This document shows positions 7,777-16,447 of a DNA stretch of 37,518 nucleotides, one piece after another. The notes under the pieces are model-generated. The model had not been told where the DNA came from and searched no databases. It was given only the letters and a program-made list of their open reading frames with translations. The translations under genes and the position numbers were made by a program. The stretch comes from Prevotellaceae bacterium KH2P17 (lineage in GTDB: Bacteria; Bacteroidota; Bacteroidia; Bacteroidales; Bacteroidaceae), in assembly GCA_900199655.1 (NCBI GenBank), contig FZRE01000024.1, positions 1 to 37,518 of the forward strand. Reading direction: 5' to 3'. Numbering within the stretch: position 1 is the first letter of the stretch; every line of letters starts with the position of its first letter.

Positions 7777-9009
7777 ATGGAAAGAAGAGTAGTGATAACG
7801 GGCATGGGTATATGGTCGTGTCTGGGAACTGACAAGGAGGCCGTTACGGAGTCGTTGCGCATGGGCAAATCAGGTATCGGCATCGAGAAGGAACGAATAG
7901 CATACGGTTACCAGTCGGCACTGACGGGCATCGTGAAGCGCCCCGTGCTCAAGGGCATCTTGTCGCGTCGGGAGCGTATGGGCATGGCAGAAGAGGGCGA
8001 ATATGCCTATATGGCATCGGCCGAAGCATTCCGCCAGGCCGGCATCGACGATGAGTTTCTGCAGCAGAACGAGGTGGGCGTGATATTCGGCAACGACTCT
8101 TCGGCCCGCCCGGTGATAGAGGCGGCCAACATCATGGCCACCGAACACGACACCCAAATGCTGGGTTCGGGCTATATCTTCCAGTCCATGAACTCGACGG
8201 TGAACATGAACCTGAGCGCTATCTTCCATCTGCGCGGCGTCAACTTCTCCGTAAGTTCGGCCTGCGCCAGCGGCAGCCACTCCATCGGACTGGGCTATCT
8301 GCTCATCAAGCAGGGGCTGCAGAACAGGGTGCTGTGTGGTGGTGCGCAGGAAGTAAACTACTACAGCATGGCCACCTTCGATGCTCTGGGCGCCTTCTCC
8401 ATGCGGATGGACGAGCCGGAGAAGGCTTCGAGACCCTTTGACCGCGACCGCGACGGGCTCATTCCGAGCGGAGGTGCAGCCGCGCTGATGCTGGAGGAGT
8501 ACGAAAGTGCCGTGAAGCGCGGTGCTCCCATCTTGGCCGAAGTGTGCGGCTACGGCTTTTCGTCCAACGGAGGCGGCATCAGTCAGCCCTCCGACGACGG
8601 CAGCGTAGTGGCCATGACACGCGCCATGGAGATGGCAGGTGTGGCTGCAGACGACGTGGACTACGTGAATGCCCACGCCACGAGCACGCAGCAGGGCGAC
8701 ATGTTCGAGGCCATCGCCTTGGACAGACTTTTCCGCGGCCGTCATGCGTTGATATCTTCAACCAAGAGCATGACCGGCCACGAGTGCTGGATGGCTGGTG
8801 CCAGCGAGGTTGTTTACTCGGTGCTGATGATGCAGAACAACTTTGTGGCACCCAACATCAACTTCTGCAATCCCGATGAATACAGCGAGCATCTCAATCT
8901 GGCCACCCGGACAACGCCCTGCGACCTACGGACCGTGCTCTCCAACAGCTTCGGCTTTGGCGGTACGAACTCGGCTCTGGTGGTGAGGAAAGTACAACAG
9001 AACTTTTAA
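7777..9009 (+). CDS. beta-ketoacyl-ACP synthase, first of three (FabF-like)
   Basis: A 410-residue elongating ketosynthase that condenses malonyl-ACP with the growing chain. The full triad is visible: Cys163 (SSACASGSHSIG), His300 (NAHATSTQQGD) and His335 (STKSMTGHECWMAGASE), with Lys330. It ends with the FGFGGTNSALVV motif of the family. Unlike the two later ketosynthases it is not coupled to a short ketosynthase-like partner, so it may act as a homodimer, like the separate ketosynthase ApeR of proteobacterial clusters; that correspondence is inference. Confidence 0.93.
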   Translation: MERRVVITGMGIWSCLGTDKEAVTESLRMGKSGIGIEKERIAYGYQSALTGIVKRPVLKGILSRRERMGMAEEGEYAYMASAEAFRQAGIDDEFLQQNEVGVIFGNDSSARPVIEAANIMATEHDTQMLGSGYIFQSMNSTVNMNLSAIFHLRGVNFSVSSACASGSHSIGLGYLLIKQGLQNRVLCGGAQEVNYYSMATFDALGAFSMRMDEPEKASRPFDRDRDGLIPSGGAAALMLEEYESAVKRGAPILAEVCGYGFSSNGGGISQPSDDGSVVAMTRAMEMAGVAADDVDYVNAHATSTQQGDMFEAIALDRLFRGRHALISSTKSMTGHECWMAGASEVVYSVLMMQNNFVAPNINFCNPDEYSEHLNLATRTTPCDLRTVLSNSFGFGGTNSALVVRKVQQNF

Positions 9010-9025
9010 TTTTAATACATATACT

Positions 9026-9628
9026 ATGATGAAAAAGCTATTGTTACTGACACTGGCATTAGTTATGGCCATGTCAATGAGCGCCAAGAAGAAGTACATC
9101 ACGCTGCAGAGTGGCGATGTGCAGGTACTAAACCAACCCGGCAAGACGGCTCTTTACGAGTTCGACTACTCAAAGACGATTTGCGAGGGCAAGCCTTTGG
9201 AGCAGTATCTCAAGGACCGCGGAGAGGAAAACGTAAGAGACTGGCCGGGCGAGTGCATAGAGACGCAGGACAACTACTTCATGCCCCGCTGGAATGATGA
9301 GAGCAAGATGAACATCAGCCTCATCAAAGAAGGCAAGGCCGATTACAAGATTGTGGTTCATGTAACTGATTTGGACTTGGGCAGCACGGCTGCGGCCATG
9401 TTCATCCCGTCCTTTTCACGCAAGACAGGTGCGTGCGAGGTGTCGGCTACGGTTGATGTTATCGACTTGTCGAACAATCAGACAGTGTGCGTGCTGAACG
9501 TGAACAAGCTGCGGGGAGTCAACATGCGGGCTTTCGAGGTGGCATCTTCGGAAACGCGGCGCAGGGGACTTACCTATAAGAAAATGGCCCAGCTGATTTG
9601 TGAGTTTGCACAGGAAAGTAATAAATAA
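9026..9628 (+). CDS. exported protein of unknown function
   Basis: A 200-residue protein with an N-terminal signal peptide (MMKKLLLLTLALVMAMSMSA, cleavage near 20). The mature part is soluble and has no motif I recognise. Notable blocks are VRDWPGECIETQDNYFMPRW and a C-terminal helix rich in charged residues. It lies between a ketosynthase and another exported protein, 16 nt after the first and 6 nt before the second. Co-transcription suggests a periplasmic or envelope job in handling the pigment, which is inference. Confidence 0.6.
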   Translation: MMKKLLLLTLALVMAMSMSAKKKYITLQSGDVQVLNQPGKTALYEFDYSKTICEGKPLEQYLKDRGEENVRDWPGECIETQDNYFMPRWNDESKMNISLIKEGKADYKIVVHVTDLDLGSTAAAMFIPSFSRKTGACEVSATVDVIDLSNNQTVCVLNVNKLRGVNMRAFEVASSETRRRGLTYKKMAQLICEFAQESNK

Positions 9629-9634
9629 GGTATA

Positions 9635-10183
9635 ATGAGAATGAAGAAATTATTGTTGCTGGCGGTTGTACTCATGGCAGCAGTTGCCGTGAACGCCAAA
9701 GATGAGTTTACCGGTTCATTCGCCCCGCTGGCTGGCGAAGCGAAGATAAAGGTTGTAGAAGACTGGAACAACACCAAGATTGTGGGCAGGCAGCTGGCCG
9801 ACTGGTTGGAGTATAGGCAGGCGGAACAGCCTGAATACAATGCGGAAAATGAATGGGAGAACGAACTGAAGCCCCAACTAAAAGAGTGTTTGCTTGGCAA
9901 AGCCAATGAAAAGTTGGAGGATATGGGCCTGTTCTTGTCGGAAACGGGGGAGACGAAGTTCGTGATGACCGTTCATCCGGTATCAGTTGAGAAGAAAGGA
10001 AACCAGGTTGTAGAGTTCACCGTGCGTGAAGCGTCTACACAGAAGGAAGTCGTGAAGTTCACCATCAACGGCAAGGGCGGCACCTTCGGCTCCATGTCGA
10101 ACCTCTGGGGCGATGGCTTCAAAGATACCGGCAAGAAGCTGGCAAACTTATTAAAGAATGAATTGAACAAGCTGAAGCAGTAA
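9635..10183 (+). CDS. second exported protein of unknown function
   Basis: A 182-residue protein with a signal peptide (MRMKKLLLLAVVLMAAVAVNA) and a soluble mature part. Like the product of 9026 it contains a short strand-rich domain (FVMTVHPVSVEKKGNQVVEF) and a Lys-rich C-terminal helix (LANLLKNELNKLKQ). The two resemble each other in size and layout (signal, acidic middle, one V/T-rich strand block), so distant paralogy is possible but not shown. Its stop TAA is followed directly by the ATG of the methyltransferase. Confidence 0.6.
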   Translation: MRMKKLLLLAVVLMAAVAVNAKDEFTGSFAPLAGEAKIKVVEDWNNTKIVGRQLADWLEYRQAEQPEYNAENEWENELKPQLKECLLGKANEKLEDMGLFLSETGETKFVMTVHPVSVEKKGNQVVEFTVREASTQKEVVKFTINGKGGTFGSMSNLWGDGFKDTGKKLANLLKNELNKLKQ

Positions 10184-11284
10184 ATGTATTTATCTGAAGC
10201 ATTAGACCGCCAGTACACCAGGGAAACGTTATCGGCCCGGCATGCGCAACGCGCCGCTGAATTCATTGCCTTCGGACCCATCGTATTCGAAGTTTCGAGG
10301 CTGATGGTGAAGTGGGGCATACTCGCGATGTTGCGCGATGAAGAGCTTACCGGCAATGAGGTGGCCGAGCGGGCAGGCATCAGTACCTATGCCGCCAAAT
10401 GCCTCCTTGAGGCTTCGCTGACCATTGGAACGGTGCTGGTAGACAGAGAGACCGAACGGTTCTCGCTCTCTAAAACCGGCTGGTTCTTGCTCAATGACCC
10501 GGCAACGAAGGTGAATATGGACTTCAATCACGACGTGAATTATGAAGGAATGTTTCATCTGGAAGAGGCACTGAAGGCCGGCAAACCCGAAGGATTGCGC
10601 CATTTCGGCTCTTGGTCAACGGTGTATGAAGGCTTGTCGCAGCTTCCGGAACCGGTGCAGAAGAGCTGGTTCGCCTTTGACCACTTCTACAGCGACAGCT
10701 CTTTTGATGATGCACTGAAGGTGGTCTTTGCCAACAGGCCCGGAACCTTGCTCGATGTAGGAGGCAACACGGGCCGTTGGGCGCTGCGATGTGTAGACTA
10801 TGACAGCGATGTACGTGTAACTATCATGGACTTACCGCAGCAGTTGGCCCTGATGCGGGAGGCTGTGAAAGGCCATGAAGGTGCCGACCGCATCGACGGA
10901 TATGCAACAAACATGTTGAAGGAGGAGAGTAGCTTCCCGACCGACAGGCACTACGATGCCATCTGGATGAGCCAGTTCCTGGACTGCTTTGCCGAGAGCG
11001 AGATTGAAAGTATCCTGCGACGGGCTGCCCAAATCATGGATGCGGACACAACGCTGTACATCATGGAGACGCTGTGGGACCGCCAGAAGTACGAGCCGGC
11101 GGCCTTTTGCCTGACTCAGATAAGCCTGTATTTCACCGCTATAGCTAACGGAAACAGCAAGATGTATCATAGTGAAGACCTGAAACGGGTTATCAGCAAG
11201 GCCGGCCTTGAGGTCAGGCAGATATACGATAACTTAGGACAGGGGCACAGCATCCTGCTTTGCAAGAAGATAACAAATAAATAA
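10184..11284 (+). CDS. SAM-dependent methyltransferase (O-methyltransferase-type fold)
   Basis: A 366-residue enzyme. Residues 1-105 form a helical dimerisation/winged-helix region (LTGNEVAERAGISTYAAKCLL), as in plant-type O-methyltransferases. The SAM site LLDVGGNTGRWA is at 189-200. It would methylate the aryl head group. Known flexirubin-type pigments carry a ring methyl beside the 4-hydroxyl, so ring C-methylation is as plausible as O-methylation, and sequence alone does not decide. It begins directly at the stop of the previous gene and ends 7 nt before an acyl carrier protein. Confidence 0.8.
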   Translation: MYLSEALDRQYTRETLSARHAQRAAEFIAFGPIVFEVSRLMVKWGILAMLRDEELTGNEVAERAGISTYAAKCLLEASLTIGTVLVDRETERFSLSKTGWFLLNDPATKVNMDFNHDVNYEGMFHLEEALKAGKPEGLRHFGSWSTVYEGLSQLPEPVQKSWFAFDHFYSDSSFDDALKVVFANRPGTLLDVGGNTGRWALRCVDYDSDVRVTIMDLPQQLALMREAVKGHEGADRIDGYATNMLKEESSFPTDRHYDAIWMSQFLDCFAESEIESILRRAAQIMDADTTLYIMETLWDRQKYEPAAFCLTQISLYFTAIANGNSKMYHSEDLKRVISKAGLEVRQIYDNLGQGHSILLCKKITNK

Positions 11285-11291
11285 TCAGAAT

Positions 11292-11540
11292 ATGACAAGA
11301 CAAGAAATTGAAGAGAAAGTACGTGAGTTCCTGATTGACGACCTTGAGATCGACGAGGAGAAAATTGTTCCCGAGGCCTTGCTGAAGGACGACTTAGGCA
11401 TCGACTCGCTCGACTTCGTGGACATTGTTGTCATCGTTGAAAAGAAGTTCGGCTTCAAAATAAAGCCGGAGGAGATGGCCGATGTCAAGACGCTGGCACA
11501 GTTCTGCGATTACATAGAGGGCAAAGTAGGCGACAAATAG
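11292..11540 (+). CDS. acyl carrier protein 1
   Basis: An 82-residue acidic helical carrier protein. The phosphopantetheine attachment site is Ser39 in LGIDSLDFV, and the helices before and after match the four-helix ACP fold. With the second carrier at 15014 it gives the cluster two ACPs, one perhaps for loading the aryl starter and one for elongation; which does which cannot be told from sequence. No phosphopantetheinyl transferase gene is in the window, so a housekeeping one must activate both. Confidence 0.93.
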   Translation: MTRQEIEEKVREFLIDDLEIDEEKIVPEALLKDDLGIDSLDFVDIVVIVEKKFGFKIKPEEMADVKTLAQFCDYIEGKVGDK

Positions 11541-11550
11541 CACGGTGCCG

Positions 11551-12429
11551 ATGGCGGAAAGACAGTGGAGAGGTACAACTGAAGGCACGACGTGGATGCA
11601 CCGGAGCCTGATAGCAGCCATGCGGCATTTGCCGTTACGGCTGATGTATGCAGGCGCAGAGGTGTTCGTGGTGCCCTTTTACATGCTGTTTGCCCATCAG
11701 GGTTATAGCTCCATGTACCATTTCTTCAGGCGCCGCCTGCACCGTTCGCCCCTGCAGTCGTTCGTCGGCGTGTACCGCAATCACTGCAAGTTTGCCCAAG
11801 TCATATTAGATCGCTTCTGCATGTATGCCGGCGGCAAGTTCGACTTTGCTATCGATGGCTACGACCGGTATCAGCATCTGGCAAAGGGAGAGAGCGGCTT
11901 CGTCATCCTGAGTGCTCACGTTGGGAACTATGAGGCGGCAGGCTATGCGCTCACTGCAAGCCACAAGCGGTTCAATGCCTTGGTGTATGGAGGCGAGGCG
12001 GAGACCGTGATGAAGAACCGCCAACGCATCCTGTCGGAGAACAACATCAGGATGATACCCGTCAGGGAGGATATGAGCCATCTGTTCATCATGAGCAACG
12101 CACTGGCCGACGGAGAGTCGGTGAGCGTGCCGGCCGACCGGATTCTGGGCAGTCCACGTTATGTGGAGTGCGATTTCATGGGTGCCAAAGCCAGGTTCCC
12201 GTTAGGCCCCTACGCCATGGCAGCACAGCGCGAAGTGCCTGTACTGGCCATTCACGTGATGAAGGAGGGCACCCGCAGGTATCATGTCTACATCCACCAG
12301 CTGGCCACTTCGGGCCAAACGTTCAAGGAACGGGCAGCAGCACTGGCGCAGCAGTTTGCCTCCGATCTGGAGACTGTCGTGCATCAATATCCTACCCAGT
12401 GGTTTAACTATTATGAATTCTGGAGTTAG
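11551..12429 (+). CDS. LpxL/HtrB-like acyltransferase
   Basis: A 292-residue membrane-associated acyltransferase of the lipid A/lysophospholipid acyltransferase group. The HX4E catalytic motif is at His123-Glu128 (SAHVGNYE), preceded by a hydrophobic N-terminal segment (LMYAGAEVFVVPFYMLFA). In aryl-polyene clusters such enzymes are thought to transfer the acyl chain from ACP to a lipid acceptor. The ATG at 11551 is preferred over an in-frame GTG 6 bp earlier. The gene overlaps the next by 17 bp. Confidence 0.85.
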   Translation: MAERQWRGTTEGTTWMHRSLIAAMRHLPLRLMYAGAEVFVVPFYMLFAHQGYSSMYHFFRRRLHRSPLQSFVGVYRNHCKFAQVILDRFCMYAGGKFDFAIDGYDRYQHLAKGESGFVILSAHVGNYEAAGYALTASHKRFNALVYGGEAETVMKNRQRILSENNIRMIPVREDMSHLFIMSNALADGESVSVPADRILGSPRYVECDFMGAKARFPLGPYAMAAQREVPVLAIHVMKEGTRRYHVYIHQLATSGQTFKERAAALAQQFASDLETVVHQYPTQWFNYYEFWS

Positions 12430-12862
12430 AAGGTTAGAAGAAATAGACATCCACGAGCTGTTGCCGCAGCAGGAACCGTTCGTGATGGTAGATGTGCTGA
12501 CCCATTTCGATGCGGGCAGCACTTCTACCCGGTTCGAAGTCCGTGCCGACAACATCTTTGTTACCGACGGACGACTGGACGCCAGCGCCCTGGCCGAGAA
12601 CATGGCGCAGACTTGTGCGGCCCGGTTGGGCTACGTAAACAAGTACGTACTCAAGCGTGCCATACAGATTGGGTTCATCGGAGCGATAAAAGGAATGAAG
12701 GTTTTCGACACGCCCAAGGTTGGCGATGTGCTCGATACAACGATTGAGGTCATAGAACAGATAATGGATTTAACCCTGGTCAGCGCAACGGTCAGGGTGG
12801 GAGACAGGGTCATCTCCACAGCAGAAATGAAGATAGCCTTAGCAGATGAGGTAGAAGAATGA
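12413..12862 (+). CDS. hotdog dehydratase subunit with Glu but no His (ApeP-like)
   Basis: A 149-residue hotdog-fold protein related to FabZ. The helix segment SALAENMAQTCAA places Glu62 where FabZ has its catalytic Glu. The FabZ HFPG motif, carrying the catalytic His 14 residues earlier, is missing; the region reads NIFVTDGRLD. It should therefore be inactive alone and needs a partner providing His; the product of 18232 has that His. This mirrors the ApeI/ApeP heterodimer of proteobacterial clusters. The start within the previous gene is fixed by the match MNSGVRRLEEIDIHELLPQQ; a 4-bp ATGA overlap couples it to the thioesterase. Confidence 0.85.
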   Translation: MNSGVRRLEEIDIHELLPQQEPFVMVDVLTHFDAGSTSTRFEVRADNIFVTDGRLDASALAENMAQTCAARLGYVNKYVLKRAIQIGFIGAIKGMKVFDTPKVGDVLDTTIEVIEQIMDLTLVSATVRVGDRVISTAEMKIALADEVEE

Positions 12863-13281
12863 AGGAATTGAAAGTCAGCAAAGCATTTGATATCAGGTTC
12901 AGCGAGGTCGATTCGATGAACTTCGTGTGGCATGGAGCCTACTCGTTGTACTTCGAGGATGCCCGTGAAGCGTTCGGAAAGCGGTACGGGTTGGGCTATC
13001 AGACCATATTCGACAATGGCTGCTACGCGCCTCTTGTTGACTTGTCGTTCCACTACAAGAAGCCTTTGCGCTATGGCATGCAGGCTCGCATAGACATTGC
13101 CTACGAGCCAACAGAGGCCGCAAAGATAGTGTTCAATTACGAAATTCACGACCAGGCCGACGATGCCTTGATAGCTACGGGGCGGAGCGTGCAGGTGTTT
13201 CTGGACCACGACTACCAGCTGTTATGGGATAATCCGCCTTTTTACGAAGCGTGGAAAAGCAAATGGGGAGTAACGGAATGA
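12859..13281 (+). CDS. 4HBT-type acyl thioesterase
   Basis: A 140-residue single-hotdog thioesterase. The active-site region RFSEVDSMNFVWHGAYSLYF matches the RYxDxDxxxHVxNxxYxxYFE pattern of the 4-hydroxybenzoyl-CoA thioesterase family, with Glu and Asp near residues 16-18. It may release or proofread ACP-bound chains in the cytoplasm. ATGA overlaps join it to the dehydratase before and the ketosynthase after, so production of the three proteins is probably coupled. Confidence 0.87.
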   Translation: MKELKVSKAFDIRFSEVDSMNFVWHGAYSLYFEDAREAFGKRYGLGYQTIFDNGCYAPLVDLSFHYKKPLRYGMQARIDIAYEPTEAAKIVFNYEIHDQADDALIATGRSVQVFLDHDYQLLWDNPPFYEAWKSKWGVTE

Positions 13282-14423
13282 TAGAGAAGATAGCCGATAA
13301 CATCACCTCTCCCCTCGGTATGACAACCGAGGAGAACTACCGGGCAGTAAAGGCCGGTAGGTCGGAGCTGCGCCGTTACGAGGGCAAGTGGGGCATTCCC
13401 GAACCCTTCACGGCATCTCTGTTCACGGAGGAGCAATGGGCTGCCCTCCCCGGCGAGGGTGAGTTCACCCGCTTTGAGCGTGCGCTCATCCACTCGATAA
13501 CGGAGAGTTTGCAGCAAACAACTGTCAACCCGTCGTCTGCCAGGGTGCTTTTCATCATCAGCACCACCAAAGGCAACGTAGAACTCCTTGACCCCCGGAC
13601 CGCCTGCCCTGCCGGCAGAACAGCCACTGAGGCGGTGTTACTGGGCAATGCTGCTACGGTGATAACCCGACACTTCGGCAATCCTAACCTGCCGATGGTG
13701 GTGAGCAACGCCTGCATCTCGGGTCTCTGCGCCCAGATTGCAGCCCAGCGGAGCCTGGAGAGCGGACTTTACGATTACGTGATAGTGGCTGGTGCCGACG
13801 TGCAGTCTCAATTCATAGTCTCCGGTTTCCAGTCCTTTAAGGCCTTGTCGCCCGACACCTGCCGTCCTTTCGACGCCCAGCGGTGCGGCCTGAATTTAGG
13901 AGAAGCCGCCGCCACGATGATTTACAGAAAGGCGGAAACGGCCGATGAGGCCGACAGATGGTATGCCGTTGCGGGCGCCATCCGTAACGATGCCAACCAC
14001 ATCTCGGGTCCGTCGCGAACCGGCGAGGGCAGTTACAGGGCCTTGCGAGCCGTATTGCAGAACGTAGAAAAAGAAGAGCTGGCCCTCATCAACGTGCATG
14101 GAACCTCCACGCCCTATAACGACGAGATGGAGGCCGTGGCCATCTCGCGTGCCGGCCTGTCGGCTGTGCCGCTCAACACGCTGAAAGGCTACTACGGTCA
14201 TACGATGGGTGCAGCCGGCATCTTGGAAGCTGTCTTGAGCATGCGTGCCGTGAGCGACCACACCGTTCTCGCCACCCGCGGCTACAGCCAGCCGGGAGTT
14301 TCGTGCCCTGTCAACATTTCCAATGTCAACCGCAGCACCTCCGGGCGTGCCTTTGTCAAGCTGCTGTCGGGCTTCGGAGGCTGCAATGCCGCCATGTATT
14401 ATAAGAAAGGAGGCGCCGAATGA
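13278..14423 (+). CDS. beta-ketoacyl-ACP synthase, second
   Basis: A 381-residue ketosynthase. Catalytic residues are Cys146 (VVSNACISGL), His274 (INVHGTSTPYND) and His308 (LKGYYGHTMGAAG), with Lys303. The start at 13278 is an ATGA overlap with the thioesterase stop; a longer in-frame start at 13251 would add 9 unsupported residues. It ends in ATGA overlap with a short ketosynthase-like gene, suggesting a KS/chain-length-factor-like pair. The N-terminus is shorter and less typical than in the other two ketosynthases (it lacks the RVxITG start). Confidence 0.92.
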   Translation: MIEKIADNITSPLGMTTEENYRAVKAGRSELRRYEGKWGIPEPFTASLFTEEQWAALPGEGEFTRFERALIHSITESLQQTTVNPSSARVLFIISTTKGNVELLDPRTACPAGRTATEAVLLGNAATVITRHFGNPNLPMVVSNACISGLCAQIAAQRSLESGLYDYVIVAGADVQSQFIVSGFQSFKALSPDTCRPFDAQRCGLNLGEAAATMIYRKAETADEADRWYAVAGAIRNDANHISGPSRTGEGSYRALRAVLQNVEKEELALINVHGTSTPYNDEMEAVAISRAGLSAVPLNTLKGYYGHTMGAAGILEAVLSMRAVSDHTVLATRGYSQPGVSCPVNISNVNRSTSGRAFVKLLSGFGGCNAAMYYKKGGAE

Positions 14424-15001
14424 CCACTACCCATACCGTACACATTACTCCCCAAGCCATCGTTCTGGATGGAGCACGGCTGCCCCTGCACGTCCAAGGC
14501 CCCGATATATTAAAAGAGGTGTACCGCCAACGGATAGGTAACTACCCCAAATTCTTCAAGATGGACAACCTCTGCAGGCTGGGTTTCGTGGCCTCCGAGC
14601 TGCTGTTGCAGCAAGAGGGAGAGCGCACTTTCGACGAGAAAGGCCGCGTTCCCGAGGCCCGGATGCGTGAGGACAGGGCCGTGGTATTCTTCAACCGTGC
14701 CGGCTCTCTTGACAACGACCGCGCCTACCAGCAAACAATAGCCTCGCCGGAGGAGTATTTCCCCAGTCCCGCTATCTTCGTCTACACGCTGCCCAACATC
14801 GTAACGGGCGAGATAGCCATACGCAACCGCTACTGCGGAGAGACCAGTTTCTACGTTCTCCCGGCCAAGGACGAGGCCGTCATGCGGCAGGTAACGGCAC
14901 AGGCACTGACCGACGACATAACGACCAGCGTGCTGGGCGGCTGGCTGGAGTATGCTGACGACGCCCACTTTGAGGCCGACATTTACATTGCTAACAAATA
15001 A
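14420..15001 (+). CDS. short ketosynthase-like protein without nucleophile, 1
   Basis: A 193-residue protein that resembles only the N-terminal half of a ketosynthase: YPKFFKMDNLCRLGFVASELL (42-62) and a core with SPAIFVYTLPNIVTGEIAIR (116-135) followed by YCGETSFYVL. In a ketosynthase the last segment would lead into the active-site Cys; here it runs into LPAKDEAVM, so no nucleophile is present. It directly follows a complete ketosynthase through an ATGA overlap, the arrangement expected for a chain-length-factor-like partner. Family assignment is by pattern, so moderate. Confidence 0.65.
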   Translation: MTTTHTVHITPQAIVLDGARLPLHVQGPDILKEVYRQRIGNYPKFFKMDNLCRLGFVASELLLQQEGERTFDEKGRVPEARMREDRAVVFFNRAGSLDNDRAYQQTIASPEEYFPSPAIFVYTLPNIVTGEIAIRNRYCGETSFYVLPAKDEAVMRQVTAQALTDDITTSVLGGWLEYADDAHFEADIYIANK

Positions 15002-15013
15002 CAAGACTGAAAT

Positions 15014-15271
15014 ATGGATTTACAGGAAGAACTGAAAAACAAGATTATTGAGGCCCTGAACCTCGAAGAGGTGAAGCCGGGGGATATAGATAACGACGCA
15101 CCCCTGTTCGGCGACGAGGGCTTTGGCCTCGATTCCATCGACGCCTTGGAGCTTATCGTCCTGCTCGAAAAGAACTACGGCATCAAGATTAGCGACCCCA
15201 AGGCCGGCAAGGAGATATTCCGCAGCATCAACGTGATGGCCGATTACGTGGCCCGTAACCGCAAGAAGTAG
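15014..15271 (+). CDS. acyl carrier protein 2
   Basis: An 85-residue acyl carrier protein. Ser41 in GLDSIDALEL is the phosphopantetheine attachment site, and the acidic second helix (IDALELIVLLEKNYG) is typical for partner docking. It differs from ACP 1 in the loop before the Ser (FGDEGFGLDS), a form common in aryl-polyene and resorcinol clusters. It sits between the two ketosynthase pairs, 3 nt before the next start codon. Confidence 0.93.
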   Translation: MDLQEELKNKIIEALNLEEVKPGDIDNDAPLFGDEGFGLDSIDALELIVLLEKNYGIKISDPKAGKEIFRSINVMADYVARNRKK

Positions 15272-15274
15272 GCC

Positions 15275-16447
15275 TTGAAGAAGCGTATTTTCATAACAGG
15301 CGTAGGCGTTGTGTCCGCCATCGGCACCAATGCGGAAGAGAATCTGCATGCTTTGCAGCAGGCAACGACGGGCATCGGCGAGGTCAGGTACCTGCCGACC
15401 GGTCACCGCGAATATCCCGTAGGCGAGGTGAAGATGAGTAACGGCGAGATGTGCGGCCTCCTTGGGCTCGACCCGGCTGCACAGCCTTCGCGCACCGCGC
15501 TTATGGGCATGCTGGCCGTACGCGAGGCTATGGACTGCGCCCGCTTGCAGGAAACGCCGGCGGCACTGGTCTCCGGCACCACCGTGGGCGGCATGGACCG
15601 CACCGAACTGGCCTATCCTGACAGGCTCACGGCCCACCTGCTGCGCCATCACGACTGCGGCAGCTGCACCAACGACATAGCCGACCACTTCGGCTGCTTT
15701 GATTTTACCGCCACCGTCTCCACGGCCTGCAGCTCTGCTCTTAACGCCATCATCTTCGGCTCGCGGCTCATAGAGGCCGGTGAGCGCGACATCGTGGTGG
15801 CCGGAGGGGCCGAGAGCCTGAGCCTCTTCCACCTTAACGGGTTCAAGTCGCTCATGATTTTAGACCAACACCGTTGCCGTCCGTTCGACCGTATGCGCCA
15901 AGGGCTGAACCTGGGCGAGGGAGCCGGCTTCCTTGTTCTGGAGAGCGAGGAGTCCGTCAGCAGGCGTCACGCCACGCCGCTGGCCGTGCTCGAGGGTACG
16001 GGCAACGCCTGCGACGCCTACCACCAAACGGCTTCGTCGCCCACGGGCGAGGGTGCCGGCCTTGCCATGACTAAGGCACTGGCCGACGCGGGGCTGCGTC
16101 CGGAGCACATCAGCTACATCAACGCCCACGGCACCGGCACCCCTAACAACGACGAAAGCGAAAGTGCAGCCATTCGCAGGCTCTTCGGCAGCCATGTGCC
16201 TCCGGTCTCTTCGACCAAGGGCTACACTGGTCACACCACGAGCGCCAGCGGCAGCATAGAGGCCGTTTTCTGCGTCCAAGCCCTGCAACGGCAGTTTATA
16301 CCGCGCAATGTGGGCTGGAGCCAGGCCGACGACCGCTGCCTTTCGCCCTTCATGGGCACAACTCCGCCGGCGCCGTTGCGCCATGTCATGTGCAACAGCT
16401 TTGGCTTCGGCGGCAACGACTCATCTATAATAATAGGTAGCGTATGA
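15275..16447 (+). CDS. beta-ketoacyl-ACP synthase, third (TTG start)
   Basis: A 390-residue ketosynthase with Cys152 (VSTACSSALNAI), His285 (INAHGTGTPNNDE), Lys315 and His320 (STKGYTGHTTSASG). The N-terminus KKRIFITGVGVVSAIGTN is the usual family start, and the only codon that gives it is TTG at 15275, 3 nt after the carrier protein stop. Use of TTG may lower output or depend on coupling. It ends in an ATGA overlap with a second short ketosynthase-like gene. Confidence 0.93.
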   Translation: MKKRIFITGVGVVSAIGTNAEENLHALQQATTGIGEVRYLPTGHREYPVGEVKMSNGEMCGLLGLDPAAQPSRTALMGMLAVREAMDCARLQETPAALVSGTTVGGMDRTELAYPDRLTAHLLRHHDCGSCTNDIADHFGCFDFTATVSTACSSALNAIIFGSRLIEAGERDIVVAGGAESLSLFHLNGFKSLMILDQHRCRPFDRMRQGLNLGEGAGFLVLESEESVSRRHATPLAVLEGTGNACDAYHQTASSPTGEGAGLAMTKALADAGLRPEHISYINAHGTGTPNNDESESAAIRRLFGSHVPPVSSTKGYTGHTTSASGSIEAVFCVQALQRQFIPRNVGWSQADDRCLSPFMGTTPPAPLRHVMCNSFGFGGNDSSIIIGSV

